NCBI RefSeq assembly: GCF_963678635.1
Contig: NC_087063.1
Location: 75,229,617 to 75,293,616 of the forward strand
Direction: 5' to 3'
DNA: 64,000 bases
Origin: Symsagittifera roscoffensis
Taxonomy: Eukaryota > Xenacoelomorpha > Acoela > Convolutidae
Shown in pieces: positions 54,170 to 64,000 of the stretch (position 1 is its first letter; every line of letters starts with the position of its first letter). The translations under genes were made by a program, and so were the position numbers. The notes under the pieces were generated by a model that made no database searches, was not told where the DNA came from, and was given only the letters and a program-made list of their open reading frames with translations.

Positions 54170-54700
54170 TATTATGATTTTAGTACCAATCTTACAAAAT
54201 TGAAAACAAATTGTAAGCAATTATTTTAGATTTCACTCGATTTTAATCGATAAATAATCAATGTAGTTTTCGTACAACTATAAATGGTTATAATTGATTA
54301 CTTTCATCACAGTTTCACATCATTTGTTTTACACAAAAAATCTATTACTATTGATTTTAATCAATTGTTATCTCTTTTGTTTGCCCATTTTGTCAACGAC
54401 CTTGCATCTGAATTGCATACATTTTATGCTTTTTGTAGACGTTGATTTATTTTAAAAAGGTTTAAATGTTATAAGTTTTTGTAATTAATAGAAAAATAAT
54501 AACACAAAGAATATGATTAATTATGTTTTGATGTGTCAAAATTTGTTAAACAAAAGATTATGATTGATTTAACCGTTTATAATTGATTTACAGAGTTTTT
54601 GATTTGAACAAATATCAATAATAATCCTTAAACACCTAATCAATTATAATTGTCAAAAAATTAACAAAGTAACTGTTATAATCAATTACTTACGACTAAA
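54170..54700. repeat. TATAATC/ATAATTGATTA-rich region
   Basis: Dense AT words such as TTATAATTGATTAC and ATTTTAATCGAT in both orientations, flanked by repeats of CGAGTTGTCTTTTGTT at 54035-54130 and 54730-54830 in similar spacing. Confidence 0.5.
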
Positions 54701-55299
54701 CTTGAATGCGGGGTATGTCCACTGTAATGAATTTTCTCTTGCGAGTTGTCTATCGTTGCGAGTTGTGTATTGTTACAAAATGTATTTTGTTACGAGTTGT
54801 CTTTTGTTACAATTTTGTCTTTTGATGCGCAAGTTTTTATGGCACCACCCACTTCATAGTTAAATATGGCCAGCTATTTGGTTCTTTAGTTTCTAAAAGT
54901 TGTTACGAGTAAAGATTTTTGGAGCAAAATTTAAAAGTTTTTTTTTGGTAAAATGAATCTTGTGTTTTCAATATTGTTTTTCATCAACCTGGACAGTTCT
55001 TTCATCAACCCTACAAAACTGAAAGATAATTTCACTTTGTAACATTTCAATAAGTATTAATTCACTTTTATCTAAGATATGAAGTTCAAATTTTTGTAGA
55101 GCTTTTCACCATTTACGTCAAATTGGGTTTAACTGTTAAAAACCACTAAAGATTTGGGAGTTTTGATTGGTTTTTTCTATGATTTGAGCGGATTTTTTTT
55201 CATAGGTTTTGAATCTTGGCCCTTATAACAAACATAGCTGTAATGCAAATTTTGTTTGCACAGTTTTTTTGTCGCGACTTCTGCAAAAAGCAAATAGAG

Positions 55300-55700
55300 C
55301 TAATTGTTTTGGATTACGCAACTGTAAGCGGGTTCCGCCAAATGAAAGCCGATCCCGCAAATGCAAGTGGATTCCACAAATTTAAGTGGATCCTATTTTT
55401 GTTTGTTATACTGAACTGAATCAGTTCTTGCGTGAACAACTAAGAGCTATGGCTAAATTCATAAAAGAGATGCAGAATTTGAAAGCAAGGATTTCACTAT
55501 TTTGAGTGGATTGAAATAACAGATCTCAAGCAACTTTTAGGGAAACCCCAAATACTGTTGCGGATTCCGCAAATTCGCCTGTTTTTGGTGCGATTTTGAG
55601 CGGTACAGTGTTTCAACTATTTGTTTGTGGAATCCAAAACAGCAAGGAAGATCAGAGAAAAGTAACAATGGTGCGGATTCGGCGACAAATCTGATTTTGG
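55300..55700. repeat. Degenerate 'GCGGATTCCGCAAAT' repeats
   Basis: Units of about 20 bases (GGTTCCGCCAAATGAAAG, CCGATCCCGCAAATGCAAG, TGGATTCCACAAATTTAAG) in tandem at 55325-55390 and scattered to 55700. Confidence 0.45.
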
Positions 55701-55724
55701 CCTCTTGCGGAATCCGTTCACAAG

Positions 55725-55978
55725 TTACAAAATGCATGTTTTGGCGTCATAGTGAACTAACCAATCAATAATTTGGCGTCCATGCGTAGAAAGCATAATC
55801 CAGTTTTCAACGTAGTACAGGACATCGACATTTTTAGGCACCAGAGCTCCACACATGAAAGATGTGGCGTAGAAAAGGGGCATGCACTGCAGGAACCGTA
55901 TGTCCATCATTGCTGGTTTCTTCACTCCAGCCTTCTGTTCAGCTGCAGTTCCAGGTAACGAATAGGAGAGTCCTAAAA
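55725..55978 (-). CDS. Candidate host exon or gene end
   Basis: Open frame after acceptor CACGTTTTAG (about 55970) through a protein-like, Met- and aromatic-rich stretch to TAA at 55727-55725. If a weak donor TT|GTAACT is used instead of the stop, it would join the 53547 exon in phase (2+1). No family recognised. Confidence 0.35.
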
Positions 55979-56477
55979 CGTGTCCCTTACAAGTTTTCAT
56001 TTTTTTCTGACAGGTTTCAGGTTTTAATTGCAAATATGTTACTGCATTGTTCAAAAACAATTGAAGTAAATACATTTATTTTACCTTTATATAAAAGGTA
56101 AAAAAAAATTATTTTACCTTTTTGTAAAAGTTTCCGATTTCGTTTTTTATTTTACCTTTTCGTAAAAGCATTTAGGGCCATGATCATGGTGTTTAACTTA
56201 TGGGACGGAGTGAGAAATCTCCCCCCCCCCATTATCAATTTAGGAGGGAGATTGTTCGTTTAACTTCAAAGGGGGAGATTATTCCCATGATATAATAAGG
56301 GGGTGATTGTTCACACGGGCCAACTTATGTTTATGATTTAAAAAATGGCTGAATTAAAAGGAAACTGATTGCGGAGACTGAAAAACAATGCGGGCAAAAA
56401 TTTAGTCCTTGGAACAAATTAAAAACAAAAAAACCTGCTAACTTTTTTCTCATCCAGACATCAATCGTGAGGACATT

Positions 56478-56833
56478 GTAAAAAAATCAAATTAACTTTT
56501 TGTTTTTGCTAATGAAAAAATAAATTGCAATCACTGACAATCAATTCACGTTTTTTGTTTAAAAAAAAGAAGCGAAGTTTTCTGCGGTGTCGGTAATTAT
56601 ACTCCGTATGATTATTCCCCTGTTTGGAATCAATTGTCTGACTTTTTAAGTAGCAGTAAAAAAATCAAATAAACTTTTTGTTTTTGCTTATGAAAAAATA
56701 AATTTCAATCACTGACAATCAATTCACATTTTTTGTTAAAAAAAAAGAAGCTAAGTTTTCTGCGGTGCCGATAATTATACTCAGTATGATTATTCCCCTG
56801 TTTGGAATCAAATGCCTGACTTTTTAACTGGGG
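56478..56833. repeat. 178-bp tandem duplication
   Basis: Units 56478-56655 and 56656-56833, more than 90 percent alike by eye, each ending GACTTTTTAA.. The second is cut by the MITE below. Confidence 0.75.
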
Positions 56834-57286
56834 GCCGGACATCAAGCCGACGGGACTTCAAGCCGAATTGTAAAATTAGGGACTTCAAGCCGAATAATTC
56901 CTTATAAAGTCGTGAAATATGAACAATTTGAAAATTTTTTTGAAGAATTTCTGAATTTCATTACCTTTCTTCACTAGTTATTGGCGTTTGCATATAATTT
57001 AAGCCTCCAAATGATGTTCCGGAAAGTTGAAAAGTAAAACATGGTAGAAGGCATTTTTCATGTTTATAATGTATGCATTTCAAAAACCGGCTGATGTTAT
57101 TAACGGATGCGAATCACAAGTGGTGCATTGTCATGAATAACGCTTACTACTGACTAAACTTGCCAAATTTTTAGAAAAGCAACATTTTGCAGATGATAAA
57201 ATAGCGTTTTGGGGTGCTTGTAAAGTTTTAATTTCGGCTTGAAGTCCCTTCGGCTTGAAGTCCCGTCGGCTTGTTGTTCTAGACCC
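56830..57286. mobile_element. 457-bp MITE with 9-bp target duplication
   Basis: Terminal inverted repeats of about 38 bp (both ends contain CAAGCCGACGGGACTTCAAG). TTTTTAACT is duplicated at 56821-56829 and 57287-57295. A 9-bp duplication is typical of MULE-type transposition. No coding capacity, so it is non-autonomous. Confidence 0.8.
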
Positions 57287-57295
57287 TTTTTAACT

Positions 57296-57480
57296 AGCCA
57301 TTTTTAAATCATCTGGAAAGTATTGATGTGTTGCGCTCAATATAAAAATTCTATTTCATCTGCATTTTTTCATTGAAATTATGGGGTTTGACAACAGGCA
57401 ACTTGAGACAATATATTCAATGCGCAACATATTCAATTCTATAACGCGGTAATGGCAAAATAATCCGGCTAGGAAGTTGC
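57296..57480 (+). repeat. Diverged R540 segment
   Basis: AGCCATTTTT..ATTTCATCTG..TTATGGGGTTT..GACAA..ATATTCAATGCGC..AACGCGGTAA follows the order of R540 blocks, but strongly mutated. It lies directly after the MITE. Confidence 0.45.
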
Positions 57481-59257
57481 TTCAAATTGATTTGAGGCAG
57501 TCTAACAGTGCTAGAAATTACATTACTATTATCAACATCTATGACGCTGTTTTTTTGCTGGTTAAATTTCATTTTCTTTGAAATTACAATCATTTTCTTT
57601 GAAATTACAAATCAATTCGTAGAAATTATAAAACAGACGGCGGAACATTGAGGGCTTTGCAAAAACCGCATCAAAATTTTCAAAAAAGCACTCATTTCTG
57701 ATATCAATTGCTTTTGTTACTTTAGGCAACTGACATGCTAAATGGAGTATTTGACTCAAAAAATGACGATTATCATAACCAACTTTTCTTTACCTTCTTG
57801 AATTGCTTCCTGTAAACTAAGCCGCTGCACCCAAGCATTAAATGCATATAGCCCATATCAATTAACAAACCCATCAAGCGAGAAGTTGCCTTATTCTTGT
57901 CGAATACTTATGTCAAATTGTGTACAACAAACATACAACATCAAGAAATAGCAACAATGTTAGGCGGTTGCTGTGAAAGTAGCGCAGAAAGTTCCGACCA
58001 AAAAAAATTGGCGGATCTGAAACAAAGCCTATGAGTGGATCTGAAACAAAGCCTAGAAAATAATGCACTTGATACAAAGAGTACAAAAAGCATATTTGAC
58101 CACCTTTTTGGAAAAAAAAACTGATTGAAAATTATTGAAAAACCAAAAATCAAAACACTTTTGTAAGTTGTTTTTCACTTTCTTGGAATTTTTATGTTGT
58201 TTTCAAAAAACGCAATCGCTAACTATTTTGCGTGATTTTGCATGAAAAACAAAAAGGCGGAAGCAGAAAAATACTTAAACATACTCGAAAACAAAGTTCC
58301 TCCCTAGTTTCAGTGCTCGGAACAATGATTTACATAAAAAACTCGAATAAAATTTCAAAGCAAAAATGAATGTTGAAAATTCAAATTCCTGTTCTATAAA
58401 CAAAATCAGCAACGAAAAAAGAAAACAAAGAGAAGACTGAAAAAAAAATTAGAAAACTTATTACATCATGCAAAATGGCCATATGGTAACTCTGCAATGA
58501 AAAAGACGGATGATCTGTCAGATGATAGAATAAGATAGATGTTCAGATAGAAAGAACAAAATCAACAAACAAATCCTGAGAATTGATTTATACCAAACGT
58601 TTTCACTTGCATAACAAAATTTTAAAAATGAAGCAAACTACTTGTCGGAAAAATTATCTTTTATCATTGTTCTGACTATACGTTATTTTTTCAGCCAAAA
58701 GCAACTCAATCTGATCAAAAATGTTTTAAAGAAGTGTGTGTGATAATGGATAAAAACAAAAAACTTATTTAAGTGTCATACCCTTGAATGTTCAAACAAC
58801 CCTTTCATTGGTCTCCACAACTTTGGAGTGATAAAAATTGAATCGTTTGATGTATATTAGCTTGCATGCTTTCACTTCTAAATACTTTAGTAAGCGAGAG
58901 AAAGTTTTTCACCATCATACTTTAAGTCGTTAACTGATTAAACGATCAGTACACTCTAGATGTCAAAGAGCAAAGAAGATAGTGCGTAATAGGCCAGGTT
59001 GGATACACGTAGATTACGGGTTCGATTCCCTCTCTAAATTTTTAATTATGTTTCGGGATGAATAAAAAGAATTCACCCAAAGCATAGATACTTCTTAATT
59101 TCATCAAAATGGAAACAAAACTTCTGAAATCAAAAAGTATTATGTTTGTCCAATTTGCTTAACTTTGTCTAGTACAGTCTATGGCAAACTAATTGCTTAA
59201 ACAAAACCCGACTAGAATGCCAAAAAGTGCATGTTTAGATCGAAGATAAAAAGCCTT
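57481..59257. other. No gene recognised; tRNA-like fragment at 58985-59035
   Basis: AT-rich. GGGTTCGATTCCCTCTC (about 59010) is a good tRNA T-arm/B-box, but no full cloverleaf can be built; probably a SINE head or tRNA relic. A 21-bp tandem (CATTTTCTTTGAAATTACAA) sits at 57570-57611. Confidence 0.3.
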
Positions 59258-59683
59258 TTAAAAAAAATGTTCTGAATGAAATAAAATCAAAGTCACTGGC
59301 ACTTGGCGTCGAGTGCTCCGCTTTGACAAACTAGATAGGCTCTGTGAATCTTGTGACTGGGGTTTCTCAGTGTTTTTGGACTGAAGTGAAGTTCTAGAGG
59401 CGTTATCTACCGCGTCCTTCTCGATCGCGACATCGACGCTTGCTTTATGAGATGTAGCTTCCTGCAAAACCTTATCGTTGGTCTGAGTCAACTAATGAGG
59501 CCACATATCATGTGAAGGTATTAATTTTTTAGGATTTGTTTTACCGGCAACAGTAATCACAATCAGTTTCTGATTTATCTCTTTTGCTTCCTCTATGAAG
59601 CTGTGGCATTTTGCAAAATACGTTTTTTTTAAGTAACGCGATTCTGGCTTTCTGTGTTTTCTAGGATCATTTCTTGAAACCAA
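59258..59683 (-). CDS. Candidate host exons, weak
   Basis: 59488-59258: open, GC-richer than its surroundings, after acceptor CATTAG, Ser/Gln/Lys-rich, ending TAA. 59683-59540: open to donor CG|GTAAAA. The two do not join in phase, so they may belong to different transcripts or be chance. Confidence 0.25.
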
Positions 59684-60354
59684 TCAAGCTCAATTTCGAG
59701 TTTTCTTCCTTTCTTAAATAAATTAGTAATCTTTTTTGTGAAATTTTTCTTCCATGCTTATTTGAATAATTTATTATCACAGATACCAATACAATTCAAA
59801 ACAAAACTTGAAAATGAAAACTTCACTATTGATTATTTAGATCAGCATTATTACGACAACCAATTACAAGACGGAGTAAGCCCCGCCTTTAATCAGTTTT
59901 TATGGCTCTTTGGTTTTTTGGCAATAAACAGTTACGTTTTTTGCGGTTTTTCATAGTACTGAGGTTGGCTAAGCAATAGTAGAGTCTTAAGCTCATAGAA
60001 CGGGTCTTGTAAAGACCTCCTTATACATCCCTATAAATATTTGATCTGTTGCTTTGCGTTTGGTAATGAAATCTGAGGTTGAAAAAATTCATAACTCAAT
60101 TTGCCTGAAGTTTTACTACCAGACCACTTAAAATACGGTTGATTTCAGTTCGAAGCAAAGTTTTGCAAAACCTGAGGACGTTTTAGCTATTTTTTTAACC
60201 ATTTTTAAAAACATTTTTAACAAACTTTAATAATCAACGAGTCCAATTCTTCATGAACGCAGTCACAAACTAGCCCACTACCTGTTGTCTATGTCCCAAT
60301 GTCATGAACTATTAATCCGAACACAAAAAATTGAAAACTTTTGGCATCGAGAGT

Positions 60355-60584
60355 TAGTTTTCAGCATCGAGAAAAAAAAACCGGGCGCTAGCTTGTATCA
60401 AAAATTTTATCAATTAAGACTTCGTATGGGAAATTATACCACATGTTTTAAAATTTGGAGCCTTCATGGGCTAGTTTTCAGCATCGAGAAAAAAAAACCG
60501 GGCGCTAGCTTGTATCAAAAATTTTATCAATTAAGACTTCGTATGGGAAATTATACCACATGTTTTAAAATTTGGAGCCTTCAT
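60355..60584. repeat. Near-perfect tandem duplication (117-bp period)
   Basis: Units start TAGTTTTCAGCATCGAG at 60355 and 60472 and are identical over 113 bp, with a 4-base spacer. Very recent. Confidence 0.9.
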
Positions 60585-61149
60585 ACATTTTTTGAAGGTT
60601 GTTGAAACCGTAGAGATGCTCGATTGTTCACAGATGTTCTTGTAGCAGTATTTCAGTCAAAACTAAGAAATACTGTCGTTGACATGCAATTTAAAAATGT
60701 CGTCTATTTTCAAAATAAAAAAATTGTCGAACAACACTCATATTCGTTACAAACACTCACTTCTCATTCACACAAGCAAAACAAAATCTGCTATTCATAA
60801 GCATATTTTTTTCGGTACAAACTTCTGTGATAAGCTGGCGCAAGCTAGCCATAGCAAAGAATGATTATCCTTTAGACAAAATGCTCTTTTTGACTGGCAG
60901 CATTGATCAAGGCTCAACCGAAGTAGAATCAAAAACGGTTGGAAACGTTCAAATAGGATGACAAGCCTTTTTAGTATGTTAAGACAGGGGCACGTGTGTG
61001 ACTCGAACCATACGCCAAGTCACTCTACTGTTTCTAGCCTTTGGTCCAGACCACTTTGGAACTGAAGTTGAGATAAATCTTCAATTTCAAATAAGTAGCA
61101 ATTTTTTGCTAAACACGGAAGCGTTTTCGACAGAATGCTATTTTAACCC

Positions 61150-61785
61150 TACCACACGCGCTGAGGTGCTCGACTCATGATTCGACCGATACGGTCACAC
61201 GATGTCCGCTTTCGAATTTTTCAGCCGAACGATGTCCGATTTCAGCTTTTTGAGTCGAGCGGTGTCCGTTTTCAATTTTGCTCGACTTTACCGGACATTG
61301 TTCGACTTTGCTCGACTTTGTTGGAATATACCGGACACTGTTTGACTTTGTTCGACTTTATCGGAAGTTTTTCGTTTTTACTTGGAATTAATCAAACCGT
61401 CCTAATTTACGACGAATCTCGGACATCGTTTGACCGTTCCTGTCAAGTAACGTGTCAAAAACCTCAGCCTGGGCAGCAGCAAAATGTAATAGAAAATGCC
61501 ACAAACTGTAGATTCGTATTGCTCGGGTTGAGGTGTTCGATTTATATTTAGACCAACTAGACGAAAAATGGCTCTGCTTCCATCGGCTCGACTAAAAATG
61601 GCTATATTTTGACCGACTCGACCCAAATTGGCTGTTTCGACCGACTGATTAAAGGCAAAATGGCTTCGACTTTGTTCTATTATAGTCTTTGTTCGACCGT
61701 ATTAACTTGCAACAAAAATTGGACTCTGTTCAACCGTTTCGTCCAATCATGAGCCGAGCACCTCAGCCAGGGATTACTGTAACCG
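61150..61785. mobile_element. TIR element filled with TCGAC repeats
   Basis: CTGAGGTGCTCGACTCATGATT at 61161 is inverted near 61743-61766 (AATCATGAGCCGAGCACCTC). The interior is built of degenerate TTCGACTTTG/GTCCG units. No gene. The target duplication is not clear. Confidence 0.65.
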
Positions 61786-61862
61786 GTCAATGTATTTTTT
61801 CAAATTTTTGCTTAACCGCACTGTTTACTATCATTTAATGTATCAATTCAAAAAGTTGCTTA

Positions 61863-62401
61863 TTGTTCCGACTTTCGATACGAAAGTGACAGAATATTTG
61901 TGCTCGGGGTGGGTTTTTTTTTCTTCAGACAAATTTCGACTTTTTAACTAGCCATTTTAGACGAGTTTTTTAAATATCATTCAAAAGGTACTGTTGTCCT
62001 GAGCTTAAATTTGAAAAGATATTTCACCTGTGATCAATTTCCGTAATGTTATGAGGCTTTTAAAGATTGCCAGTTTGGCCATTTAGGGACAATTAACGCG
62101 CGATATAATTTGCGCTTTTAACGCGTAAGCGGAGATTTAATATCTTAGAAATCGCTCCAAATTGGTTGAAAGCTTATTTGCCATAACTGATTTGTTACAA
62201 GGAGCAAAATCTATTGTTTTGTACTTTATATGGCGTGTGGGGGGATGATTTTCATAGAAAGAAAATTCAATTTTTAGAAAAAAATGTTCGTTTAATTTTA
62301 ATTAATTTAATTTTTTTATGTTCTTTATGATATTTCTGCTCCATAAACCTTAAAGGCAGTCGGAACATTCAGGGCTTCGCCCTGATACGAGCAGTCTTGT
62401 T
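61863..62401 (+). repeat. R540 full copy
   Basis: 539 bp, TTGTTCCGACTTTCGATACG to GATACGAGCAGTCTTGTT, all blocks present. Confidence 0.9.
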
Positions 62402-62585
62402 GTACTTACATAGATGATTTCCCTTGCAATTATCGACTGTTGTTTTACAAGTAATCGAAATTTAATAAAATTGGATCCTGATTAATTTCCCCCCTTTAGT
62501 CTTTGATTTAATTTGATTTCAGCGATCAGGTACCGGTCCAGCTTTAGCTACACAGTTTTTTGAACTATTTGTGGTTACGACTTAC

Positions 62586-62865
62586 CATCAGGACTTGACT
62601 TTTTCAGGTGTTGTGAAGTTAGATCAATTATTTCTGGTAATTTTTCCTCTATGTCGCTGTCGCCTGTTGTGCAGTCAACTAGAGGGGGTAGATCACCTTC
62701 TTCGTCTGAGAGATGGAAGCCTGAAACTTCTTCGGCATTTTCGGTTCGAGGTTCATTTAAGTCTACAATGTCAACTAAATCCGGAAGATCAGAATAGTCG
62801 TCATCTGAGTGGTCACTTTGGCTCGACTTGTGATCACATTTGTCGTCCACAAGGACCGTGTTGAT
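62586..62865 (-). CDS. Acidic host exon
   Basis: 280 bp between acceptor CCTTTTAG and donor GATG|GTAAGT, fully open. The product is very acidic, with repeated short motifs (DLPDLVD, DLPPLVD, PEIIDL) that resemble short linear interaction motifs. No family recognised. It starts in phase 0 and ends with one base, so further exons are needed on both sides or an upstream start. Confidence 0.5.
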
Positions 62866-62994
62866 CTAAAAGGATTTTCCATATAGCTGGAAACTCTCGG
62901 AGAAACAAGTCGCACGCAACTTCGGCGCGACTGCTTGCCTCACCGAGCGCCCAAGGATTCTCTAATTGATTTAAATGGGTTCCCGAGACAAAAA

Positions 62995-63310
62995 TTATTC
63001 ATTATAATCCTTTAAAGATGTAAAATTCAGACCCGACCACGGAATCGATTATATTGTCATTATAATCAATTATTTTTGAAAATATAATCGATCAGTAGCG
63101 GATTTAGGGGGGGGGAGGCGGACGCCCCCTCCTCAGGGATTCGACCCCCTACCGACCCAGAGGGTCCCCCTTTTTACTATTTTGAGATATCCATATTTGC
63201 TGAAGGACCCTAAAATGTTTTAAGGGCGCCTGTGGCGCCAACCTATACTAATTTTGAGGGGGGAGCGCGCGCTGAAAAAACGCGTCTTTTGCAGCCGAAA
63301 TTGGTCAAGC
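62995..63310. repeat. TATAATC island followed by hAT-MITE-like fragment
   Basis: 63000-63090 is TATAATC-rich. From 63091 CAGTAGCGGATTTAGGGG begins a fragment sharing GGCGGACGCCCC and GAGGGGGGAGCGCGCGC with 4300-5200 and 50140-50370. Confidence 0.5.
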
Positions 63311-63344
63311 TGTGGTAATCCTGAAGCTAGAAGTCTAGTGAGAG

Positions 63345-63450
63345 CTCGTCCTCGCCCACTATCATTGCCATGGCAGGGGATCGATTACACGATCTGATGA
63401 TTTCTAAGTGAACACCTTACCACTATGGTAGGCGACTCTTTATAACAACA
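63345..63450 (-). repeat. tRNA-like SINE head or tRNA relic
   Basis: On the minus strand AGTCGCCTACCATAGTGGTAAGG resembles an A-box arm, and GTGTAATCGATCCCCTGCC a B-box arm, about 35 bases apart. The acceptor stem does not pair convincingly. Confidence 0.35.
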
Positions 63451-63778
63451 AATTCTGCCAATGATCTGAATAACGTGCACAAAAGACGATTTTAGACGTT
63501 ACTGTAAGGCTTTTTTTAAACAAAACCATGTAACATAATCATTAAAACATCAACAGTTTGAATTTTAAGGTGGCCAAATATTAAAACAAATTTTTTTATG
63601 AAATCTGTCGTCATCTGAGTGGATGTAAATCAGTTGATGTAATGGTGATGTAATCAGATGATTATATCTGAGTGGATGTAATAGTGTGGGTCTAAATCAA
63701 CAAAGAGTGTAAAAACGAGCTTGATCTAGACTCCAGGTCTATCTAAACTGAGCAGCCCTATTTACAACAAGAAATCGA

Positions 63779-63986
63779 GGCTCTTTTTCCTTCCCCCCCC
63801 CCCCCACCTCACACGAGCTTCAATTTTTTAGTGTAACGAGTGGTTTTACGAGGTTGAGTATGAAGATCAAATTTGTTTGTCGTGGCCTTATTAGTCTGTA
63901 TGTAAATTTTCATGAAAATCCGACAATGTGGTCAACAAATTTACATGTAAAAATTTGCAGGTGGGGGGGGGGAAGGAAAAAGAGCC
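63779..63986. mobile_element. 208-bp MITE with 8-bp target duplication
   Basis: Inverted ends GGCTCTTTTTCCTTCCCCCC... and ...GGGGGGAAGGAAAAAGAGCC. GAAATCGA is duplicated at 63771-63778 and 63987-63994. An 8-bp duplication fits hAT-type transposition. Confidence 0.85.
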
Positions 63987-64000
63987 GAAATCGATTATGA

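Noticed and set aside
58985-59040. Possible tRNA gene (good B-box GGTTCGATTCC)
   Set aside because: No acceptor stem or anticodon arm can be paired, so at most a SINE or tRNA relic.

Overview
The window is AT-rich animal-type (invertebrate-like) nuclear DNA. Split exons with GT-AG borders, many short non-autonomous transposons and a retrovirus-like LTR element support this. I cannot name the species from the sequence.

Left edge (1-5.2 kb): two weak plus-strand exons, then a well-supported minus-strand host gene fragment (1837-3667). It has four phase-matched exons with a Cys/His pattern like the TTC3/DZIP3-type E3 ubiquitin ligase region. Dispersed GC-rich MITE-like fragments follow.

Centre (5441-24356): an essentially intact, very young giant Ty3/gypsy-type (Metaviridae-like) retroelement of 18,916 bp on the minus strand. 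Its 408-bp LTRs differ at one base, a 4-bp GATT target duplication flanks it, and it interrupts one copy of a roughly 540-bp repeat. Read 5' to 3' on the minus strand it carries: LTR, primer-binding site, a 1.25-kb leader, a 155-aa basic ORF, a 1004-aa Gag with a CCHC knuckle, one in-frame UAA, Pol (protease-RT-RNase H-integrase-GPY/F), and then about 6 kb of extra genes. The extra genes are a 50-codon AUG-less frame, two small hydrophobic proteins (76 and 88 aa), a 377-codon frame with no AUG at all, an 872-aa envelope-like glycoprotein and a 601-aa orphan. Neighbouring frames in this cluster touch or overlap: TAA|ATG once, exact ATGA twice, and longer overlaps twice. The gene-order logic is retrovirus-like: structural and enzymatic genes first, then a membrane/envelope block that must be reached by splicing, re-initiation or frameshifting.

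Right part (24.4-64 kb): host DNA crowded with small mobile elements. These include at least ten copies of the 540-bp family (asymmetric terminal inverted repeats plus a 3' hairpin, i.e. Helentron/HINE-like), three broken FLYWCH-MULE transposase remnants, foldback elements, two MITEs with clean 8- and 9-bp target duplications, AT-rich TATAATC islands and local tandem duplications. Several minus-strand host exons lie between them: a tandemly duplicated exon pair near 25.5-27 kb, and candidates near 35.7, 41, 47, 53.5, 55.8 and 62.7 kb. Some of these may belong to one long gene.
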